Shown here one piece after another: positions 34,441-44,910 of a stretch of 64,000 nt of DNA. Under the pieces are notes generated by a model, which saw only the letters and a list, made by a program, of their open reading frames with translations, made no database searches and was not told the origin of the DNA. Each line of letters opens with the position of its first letter. Positions within the stretch are counted from its first letter, which is position 1. Both the position numbers and the translations under genes were made by a program. Location: positions 47,732,501-47,796,500 of the forward strand of contig NC_081414.1 in NCBI RefSeq assembly GCF_030272615.1, read 5' to 3'. Source of the stretch: Cryptomeria japonica (taxonomy: Eukaryota; Streptophyta; Pinopsida; Cupressales; Cupressaceae).

Positions 34441-35136
34441 TCTAGAATTCCTATCACTCACTATGTTTTATGAAAGATTATGCAGACAGAATACCTCACG
34501 GAAGAACCACTCGACCACTTGGGCTGCCTGGTATCTGGTGGATATGGAAAAGAAATGGGCATAATTGGTCAAACGATCTACCATGATGAAGATGCAATCC
34601 TTTCTTTGCACTAGGGGAATTCCAGTAATGAAATCCATCAAGATGGTATCCCATTTCTGGTTAGGGATTGGCAATGGTTGCAACAGTCCAGCGGGTAAGG
34701 TGTGCTTTGATTTGTTTGGCTGACAGGTGGAGCGTTTCCGCATGTACTGTAGAACGTCATTCTTAAGTCTGTTCTAGGAAAACTTCTCCCAGTCCTGTCT
34801 GTAGGTTTTCAAGTATCCCAGGTGTCCGACCAAGGGAGAATCGTGCATTTCCTTCAGAATCATCTCCTTTATCTTGGACTCAGGCACCAGATAGATTCTG
34901 TCATTGCAGTAAATGATGTCTTCAACCACCTTGTATCTGTCATCCTGTACTTCTCCATTCTTTAGTTCGTAGGAAAAAGTATTCTTAGAGTATTCAACCA
35001 ACAGATGTTCCTTCCAATCCATCAAAATCTGGGATAGAGAACATATGGCAGGCCTTCTCACAAGGATCTCAGAGAGCTTCTGCTCACCACTTCTTAACTT
35101 TCTCAACACATCTATCAATCTATCACCCGATGCCAT
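34441..35136 (-). pseudogene. E2 gag-start/integrase fusion (deletion derivative)
   Basis: Minus-strand ATG at 35136 gives MASGDRLIDVLRKL, the apparent gag start, and within about 25 residues runs into the linker before integrase (RRPAICSLSQILMDW). The region before the zinc domain is intact (YLVPESKIKEMILKEMHDSP, LVGHLGYLKTYRQ). After a break, the integrase core follows (IPNQKWDTILMDFITGIP, MVDRLTNYAHF) and ends at VFCLHNLS. Protease, RT and RNase H are deleted and the integrase is truncated after its first catalytic Asp. In-frame joining suggests one deletion event. Confidence 0.85.
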
Positions 35137-35167
35137 GATTCCCCGAACAAGCTGGTAGAATTAACAA

Positions 35168-35178
35168 CTTTGATACCA
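35168..35178 (-). other. Primer binding site of E2
   Basis: Minus strand TGGTATCAAAG, one base from the LTR. It proves that the right-hand LTR is the 5' LTR. Confidence 0.85.
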
Positions 35179-35179
35179 C

Positions 35180-35909
35180 TGTAATGTTCCCTTGCCAATG
35201 TGACCATACCGTGAAGGTGAGGACGTATAGTGGAGGAATGATGTATGGTGGGAGGTAAGGTGTATGGCGGGGTGCAAGGTGTACGATGGGGTATAAGGTG
35301 TATGGTTGGGCGTATGATGGAGGAATGGAATACGGTGGTAGATAAGGCATACGCTAGAGGAATGGCGTACAGTGGGAGGTAAGGCATACGATGGGGTGTA
35401 CGATGGAGGAATGACGTACGGTGGGTATGTACGTTGGAATAACCGTATGGTGTGCTCCAGTGAATGTGCAGTGAAGGGTTGATCTTCTGTAAGCAATAAA
35501 TTCTGAATGTGTTAGATTAACATATATGCAACTGGAGTGATAAACAATGATGAGATTCAAGATTTGCCAAATCCGGAATGAGTAAAAATAAATAGAATAG
35601 GGTGAGGGGTGAATCTCACTGAAACTGCAAATACCAAATAGGGAGGGTCTTTCACCTCCGAAATGGCAGATACCAGAACTCCAATAAGAATTCACACAGG
35701 AGAGAACAAAATTACAAAATTCACATACCTACAACTATGACAGACTTGGCCATAAATATGGGCTCTAGGAAACTTCCCGAAGGGTTACAAATGGGCCGAA
35801 ACAAACATAACTTAACTAATAAAATAAAAAAGGGGGCGCGACAGATTTTATTATTAAATTTAGGGCCATACAATAAATAATATTATTTAATTATATCAGG
35901 GACATTACA
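35180..35909 (-). repeat. 5' LTR of E2
   Basis: TGTAATGTTCCC to AGGGACATTACA on the plus strand, matching 19181-19933, followed by AAGAA. Carries its own version of the GGTGGAGG minisatellite at 35222-35425. Confidence 0.92.
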
Positions 35910-35914
35910 AAGAA

Positions 35915-36290
35915 CCTCCAACTTAGATTGTTTGAAGGTCTACAAGACATAGACAACCACCTGAAAGGTATTCACCCGATGATTAGATACATAGACAACC
36001 ATCTAAAAGGTATTCACTTGATGATTGTAAACCATTATGTGTTCTCTTCATAGTTGGAATGAAATAATTTGTTTCATATTATCCTACATCTCCATTAGAG
36101 ATGGAAGACATGAGCAGAGTACCTTACTAGAGTGCAGTTGGAAGTTTGATGTATGCTATGGTCTGTACTAGACTAGGTATTTCCCAAGGAGTGGGAGTTC
36201 TTTCTAGATATGTCTTATCCTGGTAGAATTCATTGGGATGCAGTTAAAAGAGTCTCCAGATATTTGAAGGGTACGTCAGAGTATTCTTTG
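35915..36290 (+). pseudogene. C1 pol, linker and RNase H start (middle piece)
   Basis: Immediately after the E2 duplication the linker continues with RRSTRHRQPPERYSPDD equivalents. It contains a tandem duplication of about 42 bp (35944-35986 repeated at 35987-36028). The sequence then jumps to the end of RT, matching PLEMEDMSRVPYQSAVG in E6, so about 300 codons of RT are deleted. It ends at the E3 insertion inside TSEYSLC. Confidence 0.85.
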
Positions 36291-37072
36291 TGTTTATGGT
36301 GAAAATGGATAAAAACAATATTGAAAGACTAAATAGATTCAACAACAAAACCCTAGCTTAACGACAACAAAGATCCACCATAACATATGAAGATTACCTA
36401 AGACAATGCAAATCAAATGAAATCACAAATATTATACCATCACATGTCCAATAGGGTTTGGATCTCCATTCTTCCTATCTCCATTGATCTTGTTTGATAT
36501 ATTTGCTCTCAGATTTTATGTGTGCACAAGAGCTCAACAAAGAACGAAAATGTGGTTGCAAGTAGGATCGCATATGCAAATTCGAAAGCGCAATGTAGTC
36601 GAGAAGTCAACTGATTAGGGTTGATAATGAAGGAAGCATCTCCTTATATAGAAGACACTATAAGAAATGGAGGGATAAGATTGAAAGGTGTAAAAGATAA
36701 ATGGTTGGCTATGATTAGAGGGCAGGTAAAGAAAATAAGAAAATAATGAGAAGGTAGGTAGTGTAGGAATTAAGAGATGAATGACATGTGTCATGGGTAG
36801 AAAAGGTTAATGAATTAATTAATTAAATAAAGATTCATTTAATTAATAGAGGAAATGGGATTAATTAAATAAATAAGATATTTATTTAATTTAGAAAAAG
36901 GATAATTTAAATAAATAAAAGTATTTATTTAAATGAGAAATAAGGCTAGAAGAGGATAAATGAATTAATTAAATAAATAAATAATTATTTAATTAATAGA
37001 AGAATTAGGCTAAAGTAATTAAATAAATAAAGATATTTATTTAATTAGACTGGACAATTTTAGGTGTCTACA
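36291..37072 (-). repeat. 3' LTR of E3 (782 bp)
   Basis: Matches 63134-63869. A TATA box (CTATATAAGGAG on the minus strand) lies near 36645-36656. The AT-rich array of ATTAATTAAATAAATAA motifs at 36815-37045 is about 45 bp longer than in the other LTR. Confidence 0.95.
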
Positions 37073-37088
37073 TTTTGCCCCTCTTTGA
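37073..37088 (-). other. Polypurine tract of E3
   Basis: Minus strand TCAAAGAGGGGCAAAA, directly against the LTR start TGTAGACACC. Confidence 0.85.
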
Positions 37089-37854
37089 GACAATGCAACT
37101 TGTCGCGTTGTTTCAAAGAAGATAAGACAAACTAATACAAAGTTGCCCCAAGATGGGAATGATATGCCCCCTCAAGAGATTGGATGAAAATGTTTGAAAA
37201 GATCGCAGACAATCTCTCGATAAGAAAGAAAGGCTAGAAATGACTGAAAAAATAGGATAGAGTGACAGAGTCACGGGATAAAGAAGATTGACTAGGGCTA
37301 GGGATAGGTTAGTCTATAAGATAGACTATGAGGGGAAACATCCTCATTGTCATCCACACATCTAAGAGATCAAAGTGAAGAGAAAGTAGAGAGCAGTCAT
37401 CAGTGATGGCTTTGGTGCATAGATTCGATTGCGTTCGCTGATTTCAAAGACCAGCAGATGTAGGAGAGCCGGTGAGTACCGCAAAACCTCCTTGTACTTT
37501 GGTGCATTAATTGTTGTCATAAATGCATATTAGGTAGCACATTCAATGCATTTTAGGTATGTCTAGAAAAAATGTCAAGTGGGGTAAAAACGTCAAGGCG
37601 TGTCTGCGTTGGTGCCTGGCACGTCTGTGTCATGAATGCACGTTTATGTCTTCAAGGTCGAATTGACAATTATGTGATAAACATACGATGTCGACTGGAT
37701 AAGTTGCTGAGAGGATCCACTCAAACAGGTCCTCTAGGGAAGACTAGAATAGCAGATAGGGCTAGGATTGACAATTCTGTGATAGAACATACGTTGCCAA
37801 TTAGGAAACTACTCAAGAGGATACACTCAAGAAGAGGCCCTAGGATAAGATATA
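37089..37854. other. E3 3' internal spacer
   Basis: No domain found. A plus-strand frame at 37572-37904 is 110 codons long but shows no recognisable similarity. The stretch 37640-37850 contains a loose duplication (GACAATTNTGTGATA...GAGGATACACTCA). Confidence 0.35.
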
Positions 37855-38243
37855 TCAAGGCACTTTGTGATGAACAGGGAGTACCAAGACATAGTACTTT
37901 GTGATGAACGGGGAGTACCAAGACATAGTACTTTGTGATGGACAAGGAGTACTAAAAAAAGAGCAGCACTTTGTGATGAACAAGGAGTGCAAAAATGAGT
38001 AGCACTTTGTGATGAGCAGGGAGTGCAAAAATGAGCAGCACTTTGTGATGAACAAGGAGTGCAAAAATGTAGTGCTTTGTGATGAACAGGGAGTACTAAA
38101 AAAAGAGCAGCACTTTGTGATGAACAGGGAGTGCAAAAATGAGTAGCACTTTGTGATGAATAGGGAGTGCAAAAATGAGCAGCACTTTGTGATGACTAGG
38201 GAGTGCAAAAATGTAGTACTTTGTGATGAAAAAGGAGTACCAC
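37855..38243 (+). repeat. Covarying hairpin minisatellite (11 units)
   Basis: Eleven units of 34-39 bp: AGNACTTTGTGATGAACA, then GGGAGTNC, then a spacer. Arms pair within each unit: GTACT with AGTAC in three units and GCACT with AGTGC in six. One further unit has a G-U type pair and the first has one mismatch. The loop TTGTGATG is nearly constant. Ends about 95 bp before the plant-mobile-domain frame begins. Confidence 0.9.
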
Positions 38244-38299
38244 TTTGACTGACATAGTTGATTTTGTTGACTGTAGGAGTACCCACCTATGCTGGAGTC

Positions 38300-38981
38300 A
38301 TGAGAGAGATTCCCATCGACTCAGAGTTTATGACCAGAGTTGGTATTTGAGGATAGGGAAACGATTCAAGCTATGGGCTTGCGATATATTATGTATGTGC
38401 CTGAGTTTTGGGCGAACATGGGATTGTTGACTACATTAGCTGAGAGATGGCACTTAGAGACTTGCATGTTTCATTTGTCGATGGGTGAGATGACAGTCAC
38501 CTTTGAGGATGTGTATAGGATACTGAGGATATCGATCAATGGGGAGTTGGTTCCTTATGATCGAGAGGGAGATAGGGATGCATTGAGATGAGTGTTTCAG
38601 GATCCAGGACTGGAGATGAGAGCTAGACGTGGACAACCATAGGAGCAGCCATAGGGAGAGGGGGAGGTGGGAGGATAGGCAGCAGAGGACACAGGAGCTG
38701 GATACGCCTATGTTCTGTGAGCTGGGGAGGAGATAGGCTACTGGAGAGACCTGTACTATGGGGCAATGCTACCAGATCAGCGGGATAGGAGCTTCCGTAG
38801 ACCATTGCGGATAACGACGACCACCAGAGGGAGGGACAGGAGACAGATGTCTAGTGGTGGGGTCATGGGTCCTCCACCACCATTAGATAGAGGGGACATG
38901 AGAGATGATCCTGGGCCGAGTCCTTCCAGGGCTCAGACTTCGTCGAGGCCAGTTGGCTCCGAGGGAGGGAGTTCACCATAG
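38300..38981 (+). pseudogene. Antisense plant-mobile-domain ORF in E3
   Basis: Runs opposite to the E3 gag. The clearest part, 38340-38591, reads MGLRYIMYVPEFWANMGLL, ERWHLETCMFHLSMGEMT and VTFEDVYRILRISINGELV. This is the hallmark of the plant mobile domain (aminotransferase-like, PF10536 type): a Trp-rich helix followed by GEMTVTxxDVxxLLxL and GxPV. Reading continues with several TAG/TGA codons into an Arg/Gly/Pro-rich tail ending near 38981 (GSEGGSSP). Only the first repeat of the domain is present, so it is truncated. Antisense extra ORFs downstream of pol are known in Tat-lineage elements. Confidence 0.7.
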
Positions 38982-40540
38982 CCTTAGAGAGATCCCTATG
39001 TATCAGTTTTGTACCATTTTTGTATGATGACACCTTCGGGTGATTGTAGCCATATGATTTTGACATCATTGTATCATGACACTTATGATTATATATATAT
39101 GAGATTCATCCTTGCAGCAGCTATATGCATGTGTACCTATGTGATGTATGTTTCTATGTGATGCTTATGATATGTTTTATGATGATGATTTTATGATATG
39201 GATGAAAATATGTACATGATGAAATGAAATAATTTTGTTCTTTTATGTTTTTAAATGTTATGCATATGTGAATGTGAATGTATGAAATGCAGATGAATAT
39301 GATGAGAATGTAAAATGTGCTAACTTGTGTTGTGTATAGGATGTGATGCCAATATGATATCTATATGTATGTATGAAATGCTTGATATGTTGTAATGTAG
39401 GTGCAACTACATGAAATGCAAATATTTTTGGTGTGTCATTATACTCAGTCATGTGATAGTAGGCTACATGGACTCAAGAAGGACGATGGAGGTCAATCAA
39501 GAAAGGGGTATGGAAGATAGAAGATATGGAAGTGAAAGAGCTTCTTGTGCGTTATCATCATTGAGCTTTATTATGGCAAAATAGGTTATGACAATCCGGA
39601 TATATGTTCGACCTAGAAAGTCATTGTACCCATTTGCATGGAGATCAGATAGTCGCAAACAAGGAATGCCTCAGTTCACACTAGACTCACAATGTCCTTA
39701 TATCCTTGGACAAGTCATAACATTACTAGGAGAAAATCCACAAACAACAAAGAAAAAATAGGTGACGATACCCCATCCTTGCTTTTCTAGTCAAAGACAT
39801 CCTGGAGATAGAATCTCTAGTCAAAGAAAACCTGGAAAAGCTAAAAGACATGTCACCAAAAGATAAAATCAAAAGGAAATCAAGAATCGACACCATTATC
39901 CACTATAGTCCTCAAGTTTAGTGTCTCTTGTCACTTGTATAAGTCTTATTTGATTGTGGTCACAATGTTTACTTTCACAAAAGGATAGATAGCACTGAAC
40001 CATAATGTTGTCTGAGTCTGTTGAAAAATTTGATTTGTTGAAGCCCATTGTTGCTGTGTCTCATCTGAAACTGACTGAATCCATGAAACTGATACTTTAT
40101 TGTGGAGAAGACGAAACTTTGTTGCAGATTGTGATACAAATGTTGTTTTATTGCAGATTGTGCGCGGATAGACTAAAAAAATTAGAAGAAATTGTACTCC
40201 TCAGAACATGTGATGCTCTCAGTTCCACACCCATTACTAGATGTAGGATTTGCCTTAGCCACAGATAAGAGCTGATTTATTATGGATGGAAAGGGGTGAA
40301 AAGGGAGGTTTTATTATGAATGGCTAACCAATCTTGGGTAGGTCAATAACAAGTCATGATGGGAATGGGTAAGTTTATTATGGATGAAGAGATTGTGAGT
40401 GTGTGCAAAGTGAAAGGATGAGATTGAATACTAAAGGAGGGAGGAGCAATGTCTCTACGCATAGCGCCGGTGACGTGGTTTTCACCATGGTACTTGCCCA
40501 GGGTGCCACCGAAGTGGTTTTCACCGTTGGACGAAACGTT
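38982..40540. other. E3 spacer, low-complexity ATG-rich then unassigned
   Basis: 39080-39440 is a simple-sequence drift of TATGATG / ATGAAATG motifs. The rest (39440-40540) contains short frames only; 40005-40268 is open for 87 codons with no recognised domain. Confidence 0.35.
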
Positions 40541-40736
40541 TTTCTTTACTTTTTTTATTTTTTTAATTTTTTTGTGTCACAAGGCACCAGTTTGCCAGGT
40601 TTTCACCAAGTAACAATTTTTAATTTTTATGATTTTTTTGTATTTTTGATATTTTATGATTTTTTTTTTGTATTTTTGATTTTTATGATTTTTTTTTGTA
40701 TTTTTGAAAATTTTCGATTTTTTTTGTATTTTTGCA
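40541..40736 (+). repeat. T-rich tandem repeat
   Basis: About seven copies of a 25-30 bp unit of the form TTTTTGATTTTTATGATTTTTT, ending just before the E3 integrase tail. Confidence 0.8.
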
Positions 40737-40754
40737 TTAGGATATGCTGAAGAG

Positions 40755-41158
40755 CTATGCGTAAAACCTTCGAAGGTGCATGTTGTTGATAGGATCCTCC
40801 AAAGGTTTTCCCTTTGTGGTTGAGAGCTGATATGTATCAGATCCATAGGCTACTGTGATGATGTAAGGACCAAGCCAATTTGGTTCGAACTTGCCCTTGT
40901 TCTCTCTGTCTTGCTGATTTTTGGGATTTTCCTTGAGAACTAAGTCACCCACCTCAAATGTGTGAGGCTTAACCTTATGACTGTAACTGTAACATTTCTT
41001 GACTGAATGATATGTAGTTCGATTGACTGTCTTTCATGATGAAGGAACTGAGATAGAATTACTAGTGTGTGAACTACGTAGGCCCATATGCATGTCACCT
41101 AAATAAGTTTGGGCATCCCTAACAACAAAGTCCCTTGAGGAAGCTCCATTAAAGATCC
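40755..41158 (-). pseudogene. E3 integrase C-terminal domain
   Basis: 40980-40755 reads KPHTFEVGDLVLKENPKNQ, then GKFEPNWLGPYIITVAYG and NNMHLRRFYA, ending at TAG. This is the C-terminal part of integrase typical of Tat/Athila gypsy elements. Upstream (to 41158) a degraded frame continues to the E4 target site. Integrase core, RNase H and RT are absent from both sides of the E4 insertion, so they were lost from E3 before E4 arrived. Confidence 0.85.
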
Positions 41159-41163
41159 ATGAT

Positions 41164-44100
41164 TGATGGGATGGGGTTTGGGATAGACTAGCCTAGTCTA
41201 TGCTCTTGGATCCTTCCCTTGGATCACCTGGTGTTCTCTTCACACCCTAGGGTCTCTAGGAATTCCATTGCTTGAGGAATCCCCTGACCTTGCCCAATCC
41301 ACCTACCAATGAGTTGCAATGCTGCCCCTAAGGTCTCACCTACTCATGAGACTCAAAACCCCTTACTATGGCTAATAAGGGCTTGGCTTGTCCTACTACT
41401 TCCTAGGTCTTAGTAAGGTTAGGTCAGGTCTTTTTCATGGTTTTTCCACCCATTCATGTGCCCCCCAAGAGGTTTCAAGATTCCAACCCCTTACCGATTT
41501 CACTATTTTGTGTTTTTGCCTTCAAAATAGGGCTACAAGGTTTTTGACCAATTAGGCCTCCTACCCGGTCCTTTAGGGATCCCTCTCACAAACTATGCAC
41601 AAACAACCCAAAATCCCAAAATGGACTACCATTAATTTGGCAAGGGCTCAAGGATTTCTCTAGTTTTGGGCCTCTAAGTGGCCGTACAGTGCCTAGGGCA
41701 AATTTTGGGGTTTTTAAGGGTTTTGTGAGGGTTTTCAGGCCTGCCAGGGACATAGTGTAGGTTTGCTGCTCTTGCCATCTTGTTTGGATTGGTGGAGACT
41801 CTTCCTTCACACAAGTGGTACTTCACACACTCCTCTATACCTCCTCCAAAGGGTGCACTCTCCTCTGACCAACCTTGCTCTCCAAGACCTCTGCACCAAC
41901 TACCATTCCTAACCGGGCACTGTCTAGTCTTGCCTAGGAGTGGCTAAATGGTTGGCTTCCCTACATTTTCAAAGGCCCTGCTTGAATTGCATTATAGTAA
42001 AAGGTCTATACTCTCATTACCCATGGTTTCATGGTGATTCCACAATGGGGAATGGAGTCATGATTCCATTTGCACAAACCAATCCAAAACTAGACAGTGA
42101 GAAGACAACTTACAAAATATTTACATGTACACCACACTTACAAACCAAAACCTAATATAATTGCTCAAAATGAAAGTATTTACACCAGAGAAGAAACTCC
42201 ACATAGTTTTTCACATAAATCAATCCATTAACTTTCTTGGTTGCTTCATTCAAACTGACTAGTAACCAACAAAACAGTCACTGTCAAGCTTTTCTTACTT
42301 GGGCCATACAACAATGATTAACCCCCATATTTTAGGGTTTGAAACATCTTATACTACCCAGACCTCAGTCAGTGTGCCAAAATTAGGGCTCTCCATGCTC
42401 AATAAGGGTCTTTGACCTTTTCGGTGGAAAAGTTGCTTGACAACTTTCAAAAGTTGTCATGTAACTTTTGCATCTTTTGAGCAACTTTGCCATTGTTGCT
42501 TTTCATGACTCCTAGGCCTATTTTGGGTTATCCTAAGGACAAAAATATGACAATAATTCATAACACACATCCATGGCACACTCAACCTCTCCTGCACAAG
42601 AAATCACAACAAAACCCTAAGGACCTAAAGCTAGGACCTAGTCAAGAACAAATGAGCTCATGGCTCTTATTACATATGCAATGGATTCTGATGCTCTGCA
42701 AAAAGGATTAGAAAATCTGTTTGATGGCAACACACACAAGAGCACAAGAAACAAACATTAGTTATAGCAACAAAAGATTATCCTAAACAGGCATATCAAG
42801 AGAGATATTAAGCATGAAATAGAAAGCATATAAACATAGAATGAAATAGCTAATCAAGATGCTCATAGTTGCTCCTCCCTTGTTCCTCTCCTCTCCAAGT
42901 CCCAAATGAGTGTAGCTCTCAACTTTTAGCACTAGCCATGGATGCCATATGGAGATTCAAGATGGTTGAATATGATAAGCAAATACTATGCAAGAGTAGA
43001 TAGTCATGCTATGAAAAAGCTCTATGCTAATGCCAGTATAACAACAATACTCTAATGCTTCTTTTTGCTTGAGGAGAAGGGTTCTATTTATAGAAGAAAT
43101 GGGGAAATGAAGGGTTAAGATTGAATGGTTTAATCAAGGGCCAAGTTTGAAAGTTGGGGATCCATGTGCACAATTGGCACCAATAAAATGGTGACAAGTG
43201 TCAACATAGGATTGGGTTGAGAGAAGAGGTTGGAGGCATTAAAGGCCTGAGAAGACTTCATGGTTATCTAGAGGCTAAGGGTCAAGTCCAAATTAAGATT
43301 ACCCACTGGATTAAGAGTTAATCCAAGGATAAACCTTTGTGCAAATGTTTAAGAGATAATCATGGTCAAAGCATTAATGGCCTGATGAGACCTTTGGGTT
43401 GGGTAGAGGTTGAGTCAAAACAAATGTTTTAACCATGTGGGAGGGTTGAATTAACCATTAATGGTTATTGGAGACTTTGGGGATTAAGTGGTTGAAGGTT
43501 GAAAGCCTTCAATGGTTATCAAAGACTTTGAGGGTTAATTTGTTGAACACACAAAGCATTAATTGCTTTTCAAAGACTTTGGAGTCTTTGAGAAGTGACT
43601 CCAATTTGCTTAGGAATGTGACAATATTTAGGGGATGGATTAGGCTAATTAGGAAGGGGTTAGAAGAATCTAGAAGGGGATTAGATTTTGCAAGTGGATT
43701 TGGTGGGTGAGGGAAAATAGGATTTTATTAAAACAAAAATTCATTTATTTCAATAAATGTGTTCAAGTTGTATTTGGATAAATATTCAAATAAATATTAA
43801 TTTATTTAAATAAAAAAAAAGGAAGATAAAGCATTAAAATGCTTGAAGACTTTGAGGGGAACCATTAAAGGCTTGAAGACTTTAAGGAAAACCATTAAAG
43901 TCTTAAGAAGACTATAGAAGGAAGCCATCAAGTTTGAAGACTTTAAAGCCATCAAGTTTGAATACTTTAAGGGAAACCATTAAAGGTTTCAAGTGGGTGA
44001 GGATAAATAGGATTTTAAATAAATAATTTATTTAAAATAGTTGTGCAACTTGCTTTTGTAGGAAAATACAAGTGGGTGGAGGATAAAGGTGATTTAAATA

Positions 44101-44543
44101 AATTATTTATTTAAAATAATTGTACAACTTGCTTTTGTAGGAAAATCCAAGTGGGTGGAGGATAAAGGTGATTTAAATAAATGATTTATTTATTTAAATG
44201 TGAGAGGTGGGATTTTGGGGGATTTAAATAAATATTAATTTATTTAAATGTGAGAGAAGATTTAATTAAACAAATATGATTTATTTATTTAATTAATGGT
44301 ATGAATTTGGTTAAGTGAATTAAATCAAATAAATTGACTAATTTATTTAATTAATAGGAGAAGAGGGTTAAGATGAATTAATTAAATATTAATTTAATTA
44401 ATTATTAATTGATGGTTAAATAATCAAATAAATACTAAGTATTCATTTAATTAAGTGGACAAATTTATGTGACTACAGATTCAAAAGAAGCATAACACCA
44501 ACAAAAAAAAGGAGGAAGAGCTTTGAAAGGTGCTGCTTCACCA
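41164..44543 (-). repeat. 3' LTR of E4, split by S1
   Basis: Plus-strand start TGATGGGATGGGG, end GCTGCTTCACCA. Without S1 (42689-44477) and one GATTC copy it is about 1.59 kb, matching the 5' LTR at 55267-56856. Confidence 0.93.
42689..44477 (-). mobile_element. S1: solo LTR (1789 bp), target duplication GATTC
   Basis: TGATGCTCTGC to GTGACTACA, flanked by GATTC at 42684-42688 and 44478-44482. The homologous position in the other E4 LTR (about 56785) is empty. The minus-strand start TGTAGTCACATAAATTTGTCC-like end and the ATTAATTAAATAAATAA arrays resemble the E3 LTR, so S1 is likely a related Tat-type LTR left after unequal recombination. No ORF. A loose repeat of GCTTGAAGACTTT motifs occurs at 43840-44000. 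Confidence 0.93.
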
Positions 44544-44558
44544 TACTCCCCCTCTGCA
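44544..44558 (-). other. Polypurine tract of E4
   Basis: Minus strand CAGAGGGGGAGTA, immediately before the LTR start TGGTGAAGCAGCACC. Confidence 0.85.
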
Positions 44559-44579
44559 CACAACTAAAAAAAAAAAGAA

Positions 44580-44910
44580 GAGATGAGAGCCGGGTCTATG
44601 CCAAGTGTCTTGAACCTGCTCTCTTCAACCCAGGTAGCTTCAGACTCAGGCTGACCTGCCCACTTCACCAAGTGTTCCATGTAGAACTAGTGTCTCGTGG
44701 ACTTCTTTACTCTAGATTCCAAGATCTCCTCTACTATAGGATTCTTCACCTGTGGTAAGACATTAACATCTAGGTCTTGCAGTACCTTGGCTTGGTTCTT
44801 AGTCTGCCCTTCTATCTCACCCTTGTACATGATCAGGTCAGCAACATTGAAGACTGGTGAGATGGCTAAGTTTGAAGGAAGTTCAACCTTATAGGTGTTC
44901 TCACCATGTT
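44580..44910 (-). pseudogene. E4 chromodomain and integrase tail
   Basis: After a frameshift near 44905 the minus strand reads NTYKVELPSNLAISPVFNV and, after a spacer, VEEILESRVKKSTRH-stop-FYMEHLVKWAGQPESEATW. The order EIL..R, F..LVKW.G, ..TWE is the chromodomain signature. One TAG interrupts it. In chromoviruses this domain, at the integrase C-terminus, directs insertion into chromatin carrying particular histone marks. Confidence 0.85.

Larger units (their letters stand above)
19181..35909 (-). mobile_element. E2: internally deleted Ty3/gypsy element, target duplication AAGAA
   Basis: Two LTRs in the same orientation (19181-19933, 753 bp; 35180-35909, 730 bp) have TGTAATGT and ACATTACA ends. 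AAGAA flanks the pair at 19176-19180 and 35910-35914. The primer site lies left of the right-hand LTR, so transcription runs leftwards. The interior holds only a gag-start/integrase fusion; the rest is replaced by other sequence, including the unrecognised ORF copy 3 and C4. E2 cannot move on its own. Confidence 0.92.

Noticed and set aside
37855-38243. CRISPR-like array
   Set aside because: Regular short repeats, but spacers are constant or repeat-derived, no cas genes exist and the sequence is plant retroelement. It is a minisatellite.
37855-38286. Minus-strand 143-codon ORF (FITKCCSFLHSL repeats)
   Set aside because: A by-product of a repeat unit with no stop in that frame.
40005-40268. 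Host exon
   Set aside because: An 87-codon frame without domain, splice signals or similarity; inside E3.
42689-44477. Deletion in the 5' LTR of E4 instead of an insertion in the 3' LTR
   Set aside because: The extra segment has TG...CA ends and a perfect GATTC duplication, which a deletion would not leave.
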